DNA from: Dysidea avara
Taxonomy: Eukaryota > Porifera > Demospongiae > Dictyoceratida > Dysideidae
NCBI RefSeq assembly: GCF_963678975.1
Contig: NC_089280.1
Span: 36,326,974-36,390,973, forward strand
DNA length: 64,000 nt
Reading direction: 5' to 3'
The first letter of the stretch is position 1. Each line of letters starts with the position of its first letter. The translations under genes were made by a program, and so were the position numbers. Positions 11,421-23,353 of this stretch are shown here, in pieces. The notes beneath the pieces were generated by a model. It was not told the DNA's origin and made no database searches. It was given only the letters and a program-made list of their open reading frames with translations.

Positions 11421-12789
11421 TTGCACAATTCAAGGATGTGTCTGACTGCTAGCCTTGAATCAGGCTAAATGTCAAAACTCCAAGATCAGCCAAATCTCTA
11501 TTATAAGCCGCATGTGAAACCATGCCCGTAGCCACCAGGCAAACGTGATTTGGACCAGGATGTGTGTGTAATTTCAATGTATCTAGTCAGACCTGAAATG
11601 GAACACTTAAATTAATTACATACCACCTAAGAATCCTAGGATTTCTTAAGTGTAACATTTCACATGCTTCACTTCAAACAAAACAGGTTAAATTTGTTCG
11701 TCTATTTTCAAGTGATTCCCAGTCCAGCTGGTCCATGAAATTACAATGGGATCACATGTATTTGTTACAGTGCGGGCTGTCCTGTGTTGGATCTACTCTA
11801 GAGTTGAGATTTCAAGGTAGACTCACTGCCAATTTACTGACACTAGTACTGTTGTAGCATGTTTAAGTAGAGGACAAATGAAATAGTAATGCTAGATTAT
11901 TTATGTATACAAATTTTTCATAATGAAATTGATATCCCATTTTGATTTGTACTTCCACTTTGCAACATATTCAAGAGCAAGAAGCTACCACACTTAATCT
12001 CCAACCACTGTCATTAATTAACCAAGATCTCACTAGTCTGTAATTCACCTTACTGTAGTGATTTTATTGATTCATCTGTATGCTTTCTTCATTTCCTTTG
12101 AAGTTGTACCAAGAGTTCATAATAAGGTGGAGAGTGTCTAACTTGAATGCATTCACCAAACACCCTGCTTAAAGTAACACCTCGGCCTTATTTCAGAACA
12201 AAGGCTTTACCTTCTTCAGCAACTCTAATCAACAGTTTCTATCCCCCAGTAAAGGTGTTGATTTGATGAAAGGTGAACTTTACACAGGGTGTTTGTACAG
12301 GCCATACTGAGAGTTAGACACTCTCCCCTATACAAATCAGTATTACGAACTCTTGGTTGTACAGTATAGGTAAACAAAGATAAGTTTCTCTCCCATCTTA
12401 TTCTAGGATTTCTATTGACAAGGAAAATTCAATAATTTGTATACAGGCTCAAAATTGAGAAAATATAAAGAAAGTGAATTAATATTATACAGTCAGTTTG
12501 CTTTTGGATATTTAATGTCTCCAACCACAACAAAAATTCGATGAATCCATGCATCTCATCACTGGTCATCTGAACATTCTGAAAGTGATACCTCACTCAA
12601 TCAACCATATATTCTGTTTATTACACTGAATAAAGTCATGATTACCTAAACAATCACTTAATTAATGTTTTATAATTATCCTATTCCATTTTCCTGGAGG
12701 TTCCACTGATAAAATGCAATTTCAGCAATGATAGCAGCTAGCCAAGCTGCAAGTTGATTCAGAAAGCACTCCATTCTGTAAAATAGACC
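11421..12789. other. Central, non-coding part of the large outer element
   Basis: I find no open frame of useful size between the two inverted arms, so no transposase is encoded here. It contains a small palindrome around CCTAGG at 11620-11652 and the MITE at 12104-12363. Confidence 0.5.
12104..12363. mobile_element. About 260-bp foldback MITE
   Basis: The left end GTACCAAGAGTTCATAATA (12104) and right end TACGAACTCTTGGTTGTAC (ending about 12363) are inverted copies. Matching inner blocks follow: GGAGAGTGTCTAACTT against GAGTTAGACACTCTCC, and ACACCCTG against CAGGGTGT. A very short relative with the same ends lies at 58808-58860. Confidence 0.65.
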
Positions 12790-14196
12790 CCATCCAGAAT
12801 TCAACTCAGTACTCAGGCTGAGATATCTGACAATAGTCCACTACTCTGTTAATGAATCATTGATGTTCACACAATATAGCCTCCTTGAGGTATCTGAATG
12901 TTTGCTCCTCACACACTGCACAAAATTCCTTTAGATTCTACTTAGACTGAGTTGATTCAGCTTGTCACCATACTTGTTTCCTTTGTAGTGTAGCTATACA
13001 CATACTGATTTATGCCGATTAGAAAGGCTGGGCCTCAGACTGTACATTCTAAAGTCAAGTAAGTAAAAATAACTCACATACTAGTAAAAACAAGTCATGC
13101 ATTAAGTTCCCTACTTGATATATCCGAAGATGAAATCACTGAGTCAGCTATTCCCACAATTAGTACTTCGTTACTAATGACAACCAACAAGAACCCACAA
13201 TCGATCCTTAATTCGTTTTATCATTCTTGGGGTACGTTTGATTACCTGCTGGAAGTGCCACTGATAACTTGTACAGCAATGGTAAGCTGCAAGCTTCAAT
13301 CTGAGAAAGCATTCCGTTCCGCAGTTTAGTCCATCATTCCGTTCCGTTCCGTTCCGTAGAATAGTCCCCACCTCAAGGGAGGCAGCAAAATCATCCAAAT
13401 TTGACTTCACCTCTCACGCTCCACAGCAGCTTCAAATCTTCACTAGATCACCCTACATCACCATTATACTTCAAAACACCCCAGAACAAACCGAAAAATA
13501 CACAAAATCTTTCATTTTTGATTCGAGCTGGGTGGAGCTCCTGGTCCTGGTGAGCTGCATCATATGAAATCACAGAAACACCAACTATTACTACTACCAA
13601 ACGTTTTGATCCATCATTTATCATCATTCTAAACAAAATTAAGTGACTAGTGTGGCATCAGAAGTACTGGAAAGCACTTTGGTACCATTGAGAGAATCCC
13701 TTGAAATGACGCACGAAAATTTTGACGTTCTTCACCCAGATGGTGAGAAGTCTCAGATCCTTTCCAGACTAACAGCATAGACAGACTATGCATCCAACCT
13801 TATCACATCACTATGAGGAAGAGTTGGCTTTTCTTATCTTGGCTGGTAGGGCAGTTTGAATTTGAAAATTAGTATTTTGTTTTCTGCTTTTTGAGAGAAA
13901 GCAACCCTGTGCCGGTAACCCAGTGAATCATTTGCTTATTACTGTGCGTACTTTTTAATTACATTAACTCTAGATAATATCTAGCTAAGCAGCAAGTTCT
14001 ATCCTGTTCTTTATGTGGAGCACGAAATTTTAAAAATAATTTTTGCATCTCACGAAATACTAAAATCGATAGTTCTGTGAAGACAACAATCGTGCCTCCG
14101 GTTTCATGGTGGATCTAGCAATGGGATACTACAATGAACATCCCACAATGGTAGGGGGATTGATTTGTGAAAGTTGATTTTTCGGTTTGCGGACCC
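12790..14196. repeat. Uninterrupted right inverted arm of the large element
   Basis: This is the intact arm and it shows what the left arm looked like before the insertions. Landmarks shared with the left arm in inverted orientation include the GGAACGGAAC tandem near 7545 (as GTTCCGTTCC near 13340), CACCATCTGGGTGA near 7317 (inverted near 13735) and AATCAATCCCCCTACC near 433 (inverted near 14150). The innermost recognisable match, around GTGCAGTGTGTGAGGAGC at about 11271, lies inverted near 12905. Reading frames of 60-80 codons here are not conserved between the arms and are not called as genes. Confidence 0.75.
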
Positions 14197-14205
14197 TAAA
14201 TAAGG

Positions 14206-15690
14206 ACAATTAAGCGCACGTAGAGCTTATTGCAAAAGGGCGGGATAGTTGTTACCTTCCAGCTGCTTTTAGTCTTTGCTAGGATGTGTAAAGTTGAAAG
14301 TTGAAATTGTGTTGAGTCGGTAGAATAGACTAGGCTATCTCAGTTTTGGTTGAAAGCTAGTAACAAGGCCAGTAAGAATAAAGTTTTCCAATAGGTGCTA
14401 TTTTAGAAAGCTTTTTGGCTAGCACTTTCAAAACTTAGTGGAAGCTTCCAGTGGGCTGAGCCACCGGCTGACAGTTGACCCCCTGGCGCAGCAAGGCTGA
14501 AGTAGCTATGGCTTTAGCTTACGAAACTGGCCTAGAAAACTAAATTAGGATGCGGAACAACTGTTGTATTCTCAGCTATGGTTGTTTTATTGCTATATAG
14601 TGCCTAGCAGAATGCCTTGTTACTAGCTAGCTGGCCACTGAGTAGTTAGAGTAATAACTTAGACTACTAGCTAGGTCCATTAGCTAGTCATGATAGTGTG
14701 TTACTAGTTGAATACTAGTTTGTTACCTAGTTAGTTAGTGTAGCTTAATAGTCAGTTAGTTTACTGACCTGTTAGCTAGTTAGTGTATTAGGTAGGCTAT
14801 TATCATATGTTGTTGGTTGGTGTTGTTGTTAACCTGCAGCTGGAGCAGCCATAAAGTGAGTGATAAATTGTGTAGTGTAAACTCAGAGATGGAGACTGAG
14901 CACTGTTGTGAGGAAATGTTTACTTTCCGGGAAAAAAAATATTGCAGCTCTGGCTTTGTTGTCAAATTGCTGACTTTTTCTGAGAATTAACTGCTAAAAC
15001 ACTTTGTGAGCTGACAAAACATTTTTTTTGTAAATTTTAGGTTTTCACTGTAATGTTAAATATCCAGAGAACTACACAACTGAGTCCTTTTTGCATAAAA
15101 ATTCAAATTTGTATTTTTCTTGTATACCCTTAATATCCGTACATCACAGGAGCCAGTACATTTAGTGGTTCTTGTAAGTATTAAAATGGCTGATCTCCAA
15201 GCTGTGTAGCTAACTGACCAGTTTAGCTATGGCTGGAGTTGGTGTAGTGTTGCTAAACTGCAGCATCTGGCTCCGCTCTGCTCTACTCCATCTCTGAGCA
15301 ACTGTCATGAGGGAAGCTAGTCTGGTTGAGGTGGTTAACATAATTATTCTAACAAGTCCACACATTCCCATTTCTGCCCACATCCTTTAATGGAAGTGAC
15401 ACAAAATTTTCATTATGGCTATTTCCACCTCATGGATTTGTAAATTTCTGCAAAATTTTCATTATTGTATTAGTGAGTTCGTTGGTGTCTTGCTCAAGGT
15501 TTTCAGCCATAATGAATAATAACCACCCGCCATCATCATTTTAGGAAATGTTTGAAATGACAATCAACTTGGTTTGGTGTTAAATAAAACAATTCTTATC
15601 AACTTTTACAATAAAATAACAACACATGTGTGGCGGGATAATAGTTGTAAAATAGTACAACAACATAAACTAAACTGAACTACTAAAAGT
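14206..15690. other. Non-coding; low-complexity AGCTAGT-rich sequence
   Basis: No gene seen. 14590-14800 is rich in degenerate TAGCTAGTTAG tetramer-like repeats. 15380-15470 repeats CAAAATTTTCATTAT twice. The last part is the 3' flank of the NLR gene. Confidence 0.5.
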
Positions 15691-15694
15691 GTTA

Positions 15695-18600
15695 CTAGTA
15701 AACTGTTAGCTCCTCTTGTATTCCTTTACTTCTTCTCTTTGTGTTGATTTCTTGTTCTATTGATCTAATCTTGTCCTTAATTGCTGGAGGGTAACTGGGA
15801 ACATATAGCTCTTGTATCGTATTATTGCCCCTCAGGGCTTGTAAACTTCTTGTCATGGCTTCCCCACTAATGGGGTTGCCACTCATCCACAGCTTCACTA
15901 GTGACTTGTTGGTGGTTAGTAATGTAATGTCATTAGCCACATCATCAGTAATGGTGTTGTGTCTAATGTCGAGCCACTTCAACTTGTTAGTATCCTTCGC
16001 TGCAGTGAATAGTGTTCTTACTGCAATGGAGGATAATGAGGTATAGTCCATGTGCAGTTTTGTTAGCATAGAGGAGGGATGGGTCAACATGGTGTAGAGC
16101 TCTTCACTCTCCCCAATTGTGTGGTTACTACTAATCACCAACACTTCTACTTTGCAGCTGAGGACAATGTCACTGACGAAGGAGGAGGATGAGTTGGTGA
16201 GGCCATTATTCCACAACCACAAGTTGGTAATGGTGACGTCATTGTTAATTAGGTGTTTGTGCAAAATGTGAAGGCCGCGATCTTGGATATAGCAGCTGGT
16301 CAAGTTGAGCCTCACCCACTGCTTGTGGGAAGAGGAGGTGAGGAAGAGTGACACACACTCGAGATCAGTAGCTGATAGTCTAGTGAGGCTAAGACTGATT
16401 TCTTTCTCATTGAAGATTTCTGCCTCTTCGATGGATTTACACATTCGATAGTCTCGCGCGCCATGGAAACAGCGGAACAGTCTGAAACATTTTAATTGTT
16501 CACGAAGGAATTCACTGGAAATGGCGATGTTGTCGTCTTCACCAGAAAGGAATTTCTTGAAGGAAGATCGTTGTCCCTTGCTGAGTGTGATATAAATGAA
16601 GAACATGTTCGCGTGAAGATCGCTCCAGAATTGCTCGCGAAGAAGACGAAACTCTTCGTCTGGTCGAAGGTCAGTTATAATATAGTTAGCCGCTAGGTAT
16701 TCCTGTATAGTTAAATGGAGGAAGTTAAATGTCGTTGTTTCTCCTGTTAGGCCGAAATGTTGTACAGCCTGTAGCAAGCCAAACCCATTAATAGCCTCAG
16801 GGGTAGCTATGACGTCTGGACATGCAGCCTCGATCTCTTCATAGGTAAAAACTAGTTGGTTGTTATTGAGTGCTTGTAATGCTAACTTGGAAAGTTGTTT
16901 AACTATTTTACTGTATGGCTCTGGCAGGTCAGCTAACTGCTTGATGTTATTTTGGAGTGGACGACCAGATTTGGCAAGATGTCGACAGATTGTGAGACAG
17001 ATGAAGTGATGGTATATAGTAGAAGAATTGCTGGGAAGGGGAATACCCATTTCATACAGGAAAAGCAAGATTGCTATGTTAAATGGCACTAAACAGAGGC
17101 TGCTGATGGTGAGATGATCTTTCAAGTAGCGGGTAAGCTTTTCAATACTTTGTGGTTGTCCCTTTAAAGACTGTTCAATGTAGTGAGATCGGTCTTCCTT
17201 CGTGAAACCCAAAATGTGTACTTTGATGGATGCTTGTTTTCGGAGGGACACTGAGGCATGTGGACGAGATGACACCACTAATCCACAGAGAGGTAGAATG
17301 TTACGATTTATAATCTCACCAATTAAGCTGTTTTCTCGTAGATGTTCAGGGAATTCATCAAAGCCATCGAAAAGGAAAAGCAGACATTTTCCACCATTTT
17401 CAAACAGGTAATCACTACATGCAGCTGCAATTTCTTTAGCTCTCCTGTCTCCCTTGCAGAATGACAGAAGAAGGTCACTGATTGATGTAGCTTGTTGAAC
17501 AATGGGGTCACGTAGACAGACTAATACTAACAGTGTAAATGTTTGTAACAATTGTTGTTTACCCCACCTGTAAGCTATTTCACGTAACAATACAGACTTG
17601 CCAATGCCTGGTGCACCCTCGATCATAATAAATTGTGGTTCTTTCTGTTCTTCTAGGGGGGCTAAAATCTTTGTCACCTCTTTGGTCACTTTGCTAACAT
17701 GTGGAGCATGGTCATCTAGCTTAGTGTAGACTAACTGTTCAGTAGCTAGTGAAGTGACATCACCTTTGTGGACTAGTTTAGCAACTTCAACAGCTTGGTC
17801 CATCCTTTGTTGTCCTTCATGATGGACCAGCAATAATGGTGTAAAGCTGTGGGGCTGACCTGGTGGCCATGTATCCTTGTCAACCCTGAACCGTGCTTGT
17901 GTGTTAGTTGTGGCCACCCTATTAGACAACAAGGAGACTGCCTCAGCTCCTACAGGACAGACAGCAACTGAAGGTATATCATGGAATACACTATAATACT
18001 GTACCTTTGACAGTTAACTTGTCATGATAGACAGGCTGCACCTTGCTAGCTACATCTTCACCAGTCACAACTATAACAATACACTAACTAGCTTGTTACT
18101 ACTACAATAGTCAGTCACCTTTCTCAGCAGCTTGATCACTGGACACAGCAGGTGACTGGATGACACTTAGTAGCTTATTCCAACTAGCAGAGGGGTCTAC
18201 TTCAAGCCACTCATCCAACACAGCATCACAACAAGGCCTAGCCTTATCACGATTATCATATTTTATGATGTCAAGAGTTCCACTGGGTATACCCAGTAGT
18301 GTTCCTATCACTCTCCAACGTGCAGCGTAGTGTGGAGTGATGTGATTGTGGAGGTCCTTCAGTTGTGGAGTACTGGTAGCTGTATAGGAAACAAAAAATT
18401 TAACACGAAAGATATACGGAAGCCTGAAACACCGTATACTGGCACCGCCCACCCTTTGATTGAACAAAGACACAGTGTATGACAGGTTTACTATTTATTA
18501 ATGCTTTACAGCACAAGTGCTGAAGGTCTGTAGGACACCTGGTCCTACAGCCTGCTCAAAGACTTTAGCTACTTAGACTTTAACTACTTAAGGTGTGTTT

Positions 18601-18829
18601 GAAAAGTTGGAGAAAGGAGAAAAAATCCATGACTGGACCTAGGTAGCCTCGAACCTGCAGCCATCCGATTTACGCTCGAACGCTTACAGGAGTCTACCAG
18701 GTGGTCAGGGTGTTTTCTCCTTGTTATTTTCATGTAATTATATCCATAGGAATTCTAGAGAGTAACACTACACGTACCATATTCTGCTGTTCTGAACTGT
18801 TCTAGTCCCTTTTGGTCACTCTGGTCCAT
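15695..18829 (-). CDS. NLR-type protein: Death domain, NACHT ATPase, leucine-rich repeats
   Basis: Four exons join in phase: 18829-18778, 18379-18119, 18070-18005 and 17967-15695 (2,652 nt, 883 residues). The start is the ATG at 18829, whose short exon ends ATG|GTACGT in the phase required by exon 2. Residues about 18-104 match a Death-fold domain (LGIPSGTLDIIKYDN, then DEWLEVD and W). The NACHT domain has a Walker A P-loop GAPGIGKS at about 245-252, a Walker B FLFDGFDEF at about 326-334 and an FLHLTIQEYLAA helical-domain motif at about 543-554. From about 660 to 860 are leucine-rich repeats of the LxLxxN type. There is no signal peptide or membrane segment, so it should be cytosolic. By family knowledge NLRs sense microbial or danger signals, oligomerise through NACHT and recruit Death-domain partners. 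Sponges have a large Death/CARD NLR repertoire. The gene looks intact. Ligand and signalling route cannot be told from sequence. Confidence 0.9.
18484..18720 (-). mobile_element. tRNA-derived SINE-like element in NLR intron 1
   Basis: On the minus strand the head reads CACCTGGTAGACTCCTGTAAG, then GGCTGCAGGTTCGAGGCTACC, where GGTTCGAGGCT is a good Pol III B box and TAGACTCCTG a possible A box. A body with a CTGTAGGACCAGGTGTCCTACAG hairpin (18526-18552) follows, and an AT-rich tail near 18490. It is not a functional tRNA: the stems do not form a clean cloverleaf. It lies wholly in the intron 18380-18777. Confidence 0.5.
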
Positions 18830-19465
18830 AGATCCGTACGTCGTGTTAAAGATTACAGCTAAGCTGTGATTGGTTTCCGGAGGGCGTGGCTCACAATTAG
18901 CAGTTGCTAAACAACACATAACAAGTTGTACATTTCACAAAATGATAATCACTCACCAGCTAATATTTTGCGATGTACTTTAGTATTGATCACTCGAGCG
19001 GGGGAGGGCACCCACACGATCTCCGAGATTTAGAAATCTTCTCTTATTTTTAGTCAGGATTTATAATTAGGCAGGCTAAATTGATTTCCTATGGCGACCA
19101 CTCCTGAACTAGAAATCGGTCCTGGCCTGTCATTGGTTTTGGCAGAAGGCGCGTATGAAATGTGCTTATCAGAATTGTCAGTCAGTTTACAAGTAATAGA
19201 AAGATTGCGACACACTTGTTGAAGGACCTAACAACATCACGTGCATCATGATGTGAGTGACGTAAACTAACAGTACTGATAGTATATATTCTCCGTATCA
19301 TCTATGATTGTGATAGTAGTGATGTGGAATCATTAATAAAACCTATGTATGGCATGTTAAGAGTGTCAGAGTAGAGGGGTCCATTAAATCATCTTTGAAA
19401 TCTTGTTGAAATCTCAGCTTATTCTGACATCTGAAATCTTAATAACTCTGTGCTACACCTAGCAG
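18830..19465. other. Upstream flank of the NLR gene; no gene seen
   Basis: This stretch should hold the NLR promoter. A Kozak or TATA context is not diagnostic. I see no further coding sequence or structured element. Confidence 0.4.
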
Positions 19466-19473
19466 CCTCATCA

Positions 19474-19560
19474 GGGGCGTAGCCAGGATTTTTTGAAGGG
19501 GGGTTCCAGCACCAGCATTGAGTTACTAGAAGCAGGGGTCTGGGGGCACAGCCCCCAGCC
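19474..19560. repeat. hAT-like MITE end (CAGGGGCGTAGCC type)
   Basis: CAGGGGCGTAGCCAGGATTTT followed by a G-rich GGGGGGTTCC block is a common end of non-autonomous hAT elements in invertebrates. The partner end was not located. Similar ends occur at 23813 (CAGGGGCGTAGCT) and, inverted, at about 25537 (CTACGCCCCTG). Confidence 0.45.
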
Positions 19561-19639
19561 GCTGAGAGACTTTCAATATTTTAATAAATCAAAACTGAGC
19601 AAGTTGCTATATTTTATGCAAAAAGTACATTATTTATTT

Positions 19640-20280
19640 AATTTTATTTTTATTAGTTTAACCAAAAGGTAAGGTGAATACAAAAGGCAAATATGCCTAT
19701 ATGAGTACCACCTACAAAAACAATACAATACAAAACCAAACAACTAAGGATACATTACAACAGTACATTGAAATAAAGGCCTACATTAAAAACATACATG
19801 ACTTAATCAGAAACAAAAATTGTATAACATTCGCCTAAAAGTAGTGCGGCGTTTAGTTGACAGAATGTCAAATGGGATGGAGTTCCACCAAAAAACACTG
19901 TTCACAAAAAAGGAGTAACGGTAAGAGTTTATGGAGGACTGCTTGCATAGAATAGACAATGAGTGTGATCTGGTAGAGGCAGCAGAAGAAAAAGTGAAGT
20001 AATTGCTAAACTTTAGAGATATATGATGGTGAAGAATATCATAGATAATTGTCAATGACAGATGTTTACGTCGGGTGGAAAGAGATGGCCATGATAGCTC
20101 TGTACAGCATTCCTCAGATGATTTCGACCATTTATAGGTCCTAGGACAAAATCTGCTGCCACAAATCCAGCGAGAACCACGGTTTTGTACTCGTTCAAGG
20201 GCAATGGTGTTTTTATGAGTGTGTGGATTCCACACAGTACTTGCATAATCCAGAATAGGAATCACAAATGACCTAAAGGC
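19640..20280 (-). pseudogene. 3' fragment of a second non-LTR retrotransposon
   Basis: A 152-codon minus-strand frame (20265-19807) matches the C-terminal end of LINE reverse transcriptases: YASTVWNPH, LERVQNRGSRWI, LSTRRKHLSL, SIPFDIL. The reading frame stops at 19807 and is followed by an untranslated tail ending in TAAATAAATAATG-like sequence near 19620-19650. No polymerase core is present, so it is a severely 5'-truncated dead copy. The family differs from the copy at 8570-9760, judging by the different C-terminal motifs and tail. Confidence 0.75.
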
Positions 20281-21044
20281 CTTTTGTTTTGAAGAAGCTT
20301 TACATTAATTATGATGCATTAAGTGCCCCTGGGATGAAGGTAGTACTAGATAAAGTCACCTAGTAGAAACAGACAGCATAACACATAGAGACACATATAT
20401 ATAGTAATCTGTAAGTGATGATTATATCTCACTGTGGTATAGGAGCCATGAATCCACTGATACAAATGACAAGCGCGGCCAGTAAAGCAGAAACGCGCGC
20501 CGCAGACAATAAATGACGCGACCACTACGTGAGGATTTTACAAGAACGAACGTTGTCAAATTCGGCCTTCCTGTAATCCACCCGTCACTTACGCTATCCC
20601 TCTGAAACTCTGGAGTTGAACTCATCGTGTCACTAGTAACTACCACACAAGCAGTGAAGCAAATCCATGCCGATTGTTTCGTGATCGAGGTTGCCGACAT
20701 CAAAGGTGAAGTTTCATTTTTTTTTATTTTATCGCATGCGGTTAGACGCAACCGCAGGTGTATGCCTTGCGTTCCTTTGTGCATTCCGAACATTGATCGC
20801 CCTGTTATTGCTTCAGTATTCACTCAATCACCTCAAGATTCACATCATCGATTTCACCATACATGATTACCCTACAGTCGTGATTTCAGCACCAAACGAA
20901 GTTTCAGTCGTCCTCAGTCGACCTAGAGGCCAAATACAAATCCCAGATTGTTGTTTTCCGCAATACTCGCTTGGCATGTAGGGCAATGTGTCTTTAAACT
21001 GTTCTAAAAGTTTCGTTCAGATTGAAACATTTGTTTTCGAGAAT
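20281..21044. other. GC-richer stretch without a supported gene
   Basis: 20460-20620 is locally richer in CG dinucleotides than its surroundings. On the minus strand an ATG (MSSTPEFQRDS) runs into a GATAGC|GTAAGT donor near 20588. On the plus strand an open stretch (VKQIHADCFVIEVADIK) runs into a weak donor near 20705. Neither connects to a further exon that I can find, so no gene is called. Confidence 0.3.
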
Positions 21045-21405
21045 GGCTGGTTTGAAATTTGAATTTAGTCGCCCCCATGTCATTTGCTCTCTAAGAATTT
21101 TACTCGGAATTTAAAGAATGACGCAGAGCACAACTGCAGTCACTGGGTATTGATGAACTGGCGCTCTATGTAGTTAATCAGTACATATAGCCACCAAGAA
21201 GTGTGCTGCCATAGATTATAGTCCATAGATATAATCTATGGTGTTGCATACCATCCTTCGTTTTGAAATTAGTCGCCCCCACATAATTTGTCCTCTAAGG
21301 GCACGGCTTAAAGAATGACACAAGAGTACAACTGGGGTTACCAGTTGTTGACACAAGCTGTGAGTAATTAGCACATTTAGCTAGCTTAAAAGGAAGTGTG
21401 CAAAA
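21045..21405. repeat. Diverged direct duplication flanking a short palindrome
   Basis: About 21045-21205 and 21265-21405 are diverged direct copies. Both open with GAAATT...AGTCGCCCCCA, share TTAAAGAATGAC and end GGAAGTGTGC or GAAGTGTGC. Between them lies CCATAGATTATA...TATAATCTATGG (21213-21242), a short inverted repeat that looks like an abbreviated MITE. Confidence 0.6.
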
Positions 21406-22340
21406 TTGCCTAATACAATTGTCACCATGCATTATTGCATTTTATAGCACCCCCACACAAAATTACACATGTAATTACAACATACAGAGGAGACACATGA
21501 ATACCAAACACTTTTCACAACAATAATGTAAGAATTGTACAATAATGACTGTAATATAACTGCTATGCAAATGTTTTCCAGTGGCCCGCCATGGTAGCAA
21601 GTCTCACATGACGGCATGTATATTCATCCAAACACAATGGGAGTAACGAGTAAGTATGATGACAACAAGTTGGTATGACTTCATTTGTAGAATCCAGATG
21701 AGTGGGTGTGGCTCCAGCATGTCTACACGGTTAACAAACATTCCTGTTATAAATACGTGCTAGAGTTGCAATATAATAGTATAGTATTTAAATGCAATAA
21801 TACATAGTCTCCATTGCATCACTATCAAACGACACTAAGTGGAGGATATTGTTGCATCTCTAGTATGTACACTCTATCAGTACAACCTGTCTTAATGGCC
21901 ACTAGTATAGAAAGACAACCACTCTTAAAAAGCCAATTCCAATTGAGAATTTATACACTGTTACCCGCTGAATGAGTGAAGGTGGCAATAAACAAGTTCC
22001 ACCGTAATTTATACACGTGATCTGATCCTGTATATTCTGTCAGTGGATGAGATCCACTTGGCCAGAACAAAATGTGACTCAAGTACCCTGGATGATCCAT
22101 ACTCAACCAACTTATGACCCAGTGGCACAATGGAACTGACTATTTATAGAGAATACAATTATATTTATTTCTAAGATGTGTGGATGTGTGGACACATTAC
22201 AACACATTACATGTACATACAAGACATGCTACGTACTGTTTTAGAATTTCAAGTCACCACATTACACACGTATCAGTCAACAATGCTTCATAGTGCCCAT
22301 CAGTAAACCTGAAGAAAAGTTACGAAAAATAAAAATTCAC
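21406..22340. other. No gene seen
   Basis: AT-rich intergenic sequence. Short frames (for example 21432-21617) carry no recognisable motif. Confidence 0.4.
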
Positions 22341-22347
22341 ACAAGTA

Positions 22348-22523
22348 CAATGAAACCTCATTAATATGGCAGGCTGTGGGACCAAAAAATTTGGCCTGAA
22401 TAACAAGGTGGCCTTATTAATGAGGTCATAAGTGATGCTTAGCTATATTTGGGACCTACTAGAGGTGGCCAATATAATGAGGTGGTCTTATTAAAGAGGT
22501 GGCCACTAAGTGAGGTTTCACTG
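22348..22523. mobile_element. 176-bp MITE with TA duplication
   Basis: CAATGAAACCTCA at 22348 and TGAGGTTTCACTG ending at 22523 are inverted ends flanked by TA (22346-22347 and 22524-22525). Internal GAGGTGGCC/GGCCACCTC-like boxes repeat. The CAGTGRAACCTC end type is common to pogo/Tigger-related MITEs. Confidence 0.7.
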
Positions 22524-22565
22524 TAAATATAGTTCACAATATTGTGAACAATATTAATGGTTAAC

Positions 22566-23353
22566 AATATACACTGAAACCTGCAGGTCAGGAAGATTGC
22601 TCTCTACACAAAATGACACATTCAGAGATTGTATTTAGATGGATGATGCAGTAATGCATTGTGACTTCAATACTCGTGATGTGTCACTGCTAGGCAGCAA
22701 CCATATACACGGCACTGCCACATCGCACTTGCTCGCACACACAATTTTGCTAAAGATTTTACAAATTGATAATTAAGGGGTGTGGCAACTAGCTGTTTCG
22801 CTCGCAAGACTGTGTGGCAGCTGTTTCCCTTCTGTACAAGTGGCCACCAAGACAGGTCCACTGTGGATGAAAGCCAGGCATTAGATATTTGGTATTTCAT
22901 GTGTTGAAGACATTCCAGGGCTTCTGGTAGTCTCAAATATCACCACGGTTTAACTCAGGCAGTGTTGTGGTCACCACTAAACTACTGGAATGCTGTGTTA
23001 TGTTCATCTTATGCTTGGCTACTATATTGTAGAACTGAAATGGATACTCTGAAAAATATATCTTATGGATAATGACTTCATCAGGAGCTTATAAGGACCA
23101 ATAGTGAAACTTTTTACACTTGGGGCTGACAGTCAACTGCCTATGTCTGAAGCAGTGCTTTTGGTGCTCTAACAGATTGGCTGCCCCCTTGCTACCAGCA
23201 CTCACTGTCTCATATGCTATCATACACTAAATCCATATCTATAGCCAGTTAGAACAGCATGCTTCTTACCTTTTTTTAAGGCCGCATAATGCAGCCACCT
23301 CTTTAAAAGGCAAGGTCAGAAAATTTTGTCCCTACGGCCTGAATAATGACCAG
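22566..23353. mobile_element. Possible longer relative of the preceding MITE
   Basis: TACACTGAAACCTG near 22568 and CAGTTTTCACTGTA ending near 23353 could be the two ends of another CAGTGAAACC-type element. The interior includes GGCCGCATAATGCAGCCACCT-like boxes. End similarity is short, so the pairing is tentative. No gene is seen inside. Confidence 0.35.

Larger units (their letters stand above)
397..14196. mobile_element. Large nested terminal-inverted-repeat element with 9-bp TSD
   Basis: The ends are TAGGGTCCGC at 397 and GCGGACCC ending at 14196, and TAAATAAGG lies directly outside both (388-396 and 14197-14205). The left arm matches the reverse complement of the right arm in three separated blocks: 397-742 with about 13900-14196, 7155-7670 with about 13240-13910, and 11005-11420 with about 12790-13240. 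The gaps between blocks are later insertions: a Mutator-like element and a segment with a LINE fragment plus a MITE. Without them the unit would be about 4 kb with arms of about 1.3 kb, a foldback-like non-autonomous element. Long arms and a 9-bp duplication are typical of Mutator-like elements. I see no transposase of its own in the centre. The arms have diverged by substitutions and small indels, so the copy is old. Confidence 0.8.

Noticed and set aside
18620-18720. Possible tRNA gene
   Set aside because: It has a good B box but no convincing cloverleaf, anticodon loop or acceptor stem, and it continues into a SINE-like body.
20422-20866. Possible gene start (MSSTPEFQRDS with GTAAGT donor) or plus-strand exon (VKQIHADCFVIEVADIK)
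   Set aside because: No in-phase downstream exon could be found on either strand. The neighbouring sequence is LINE fragment and repeats.
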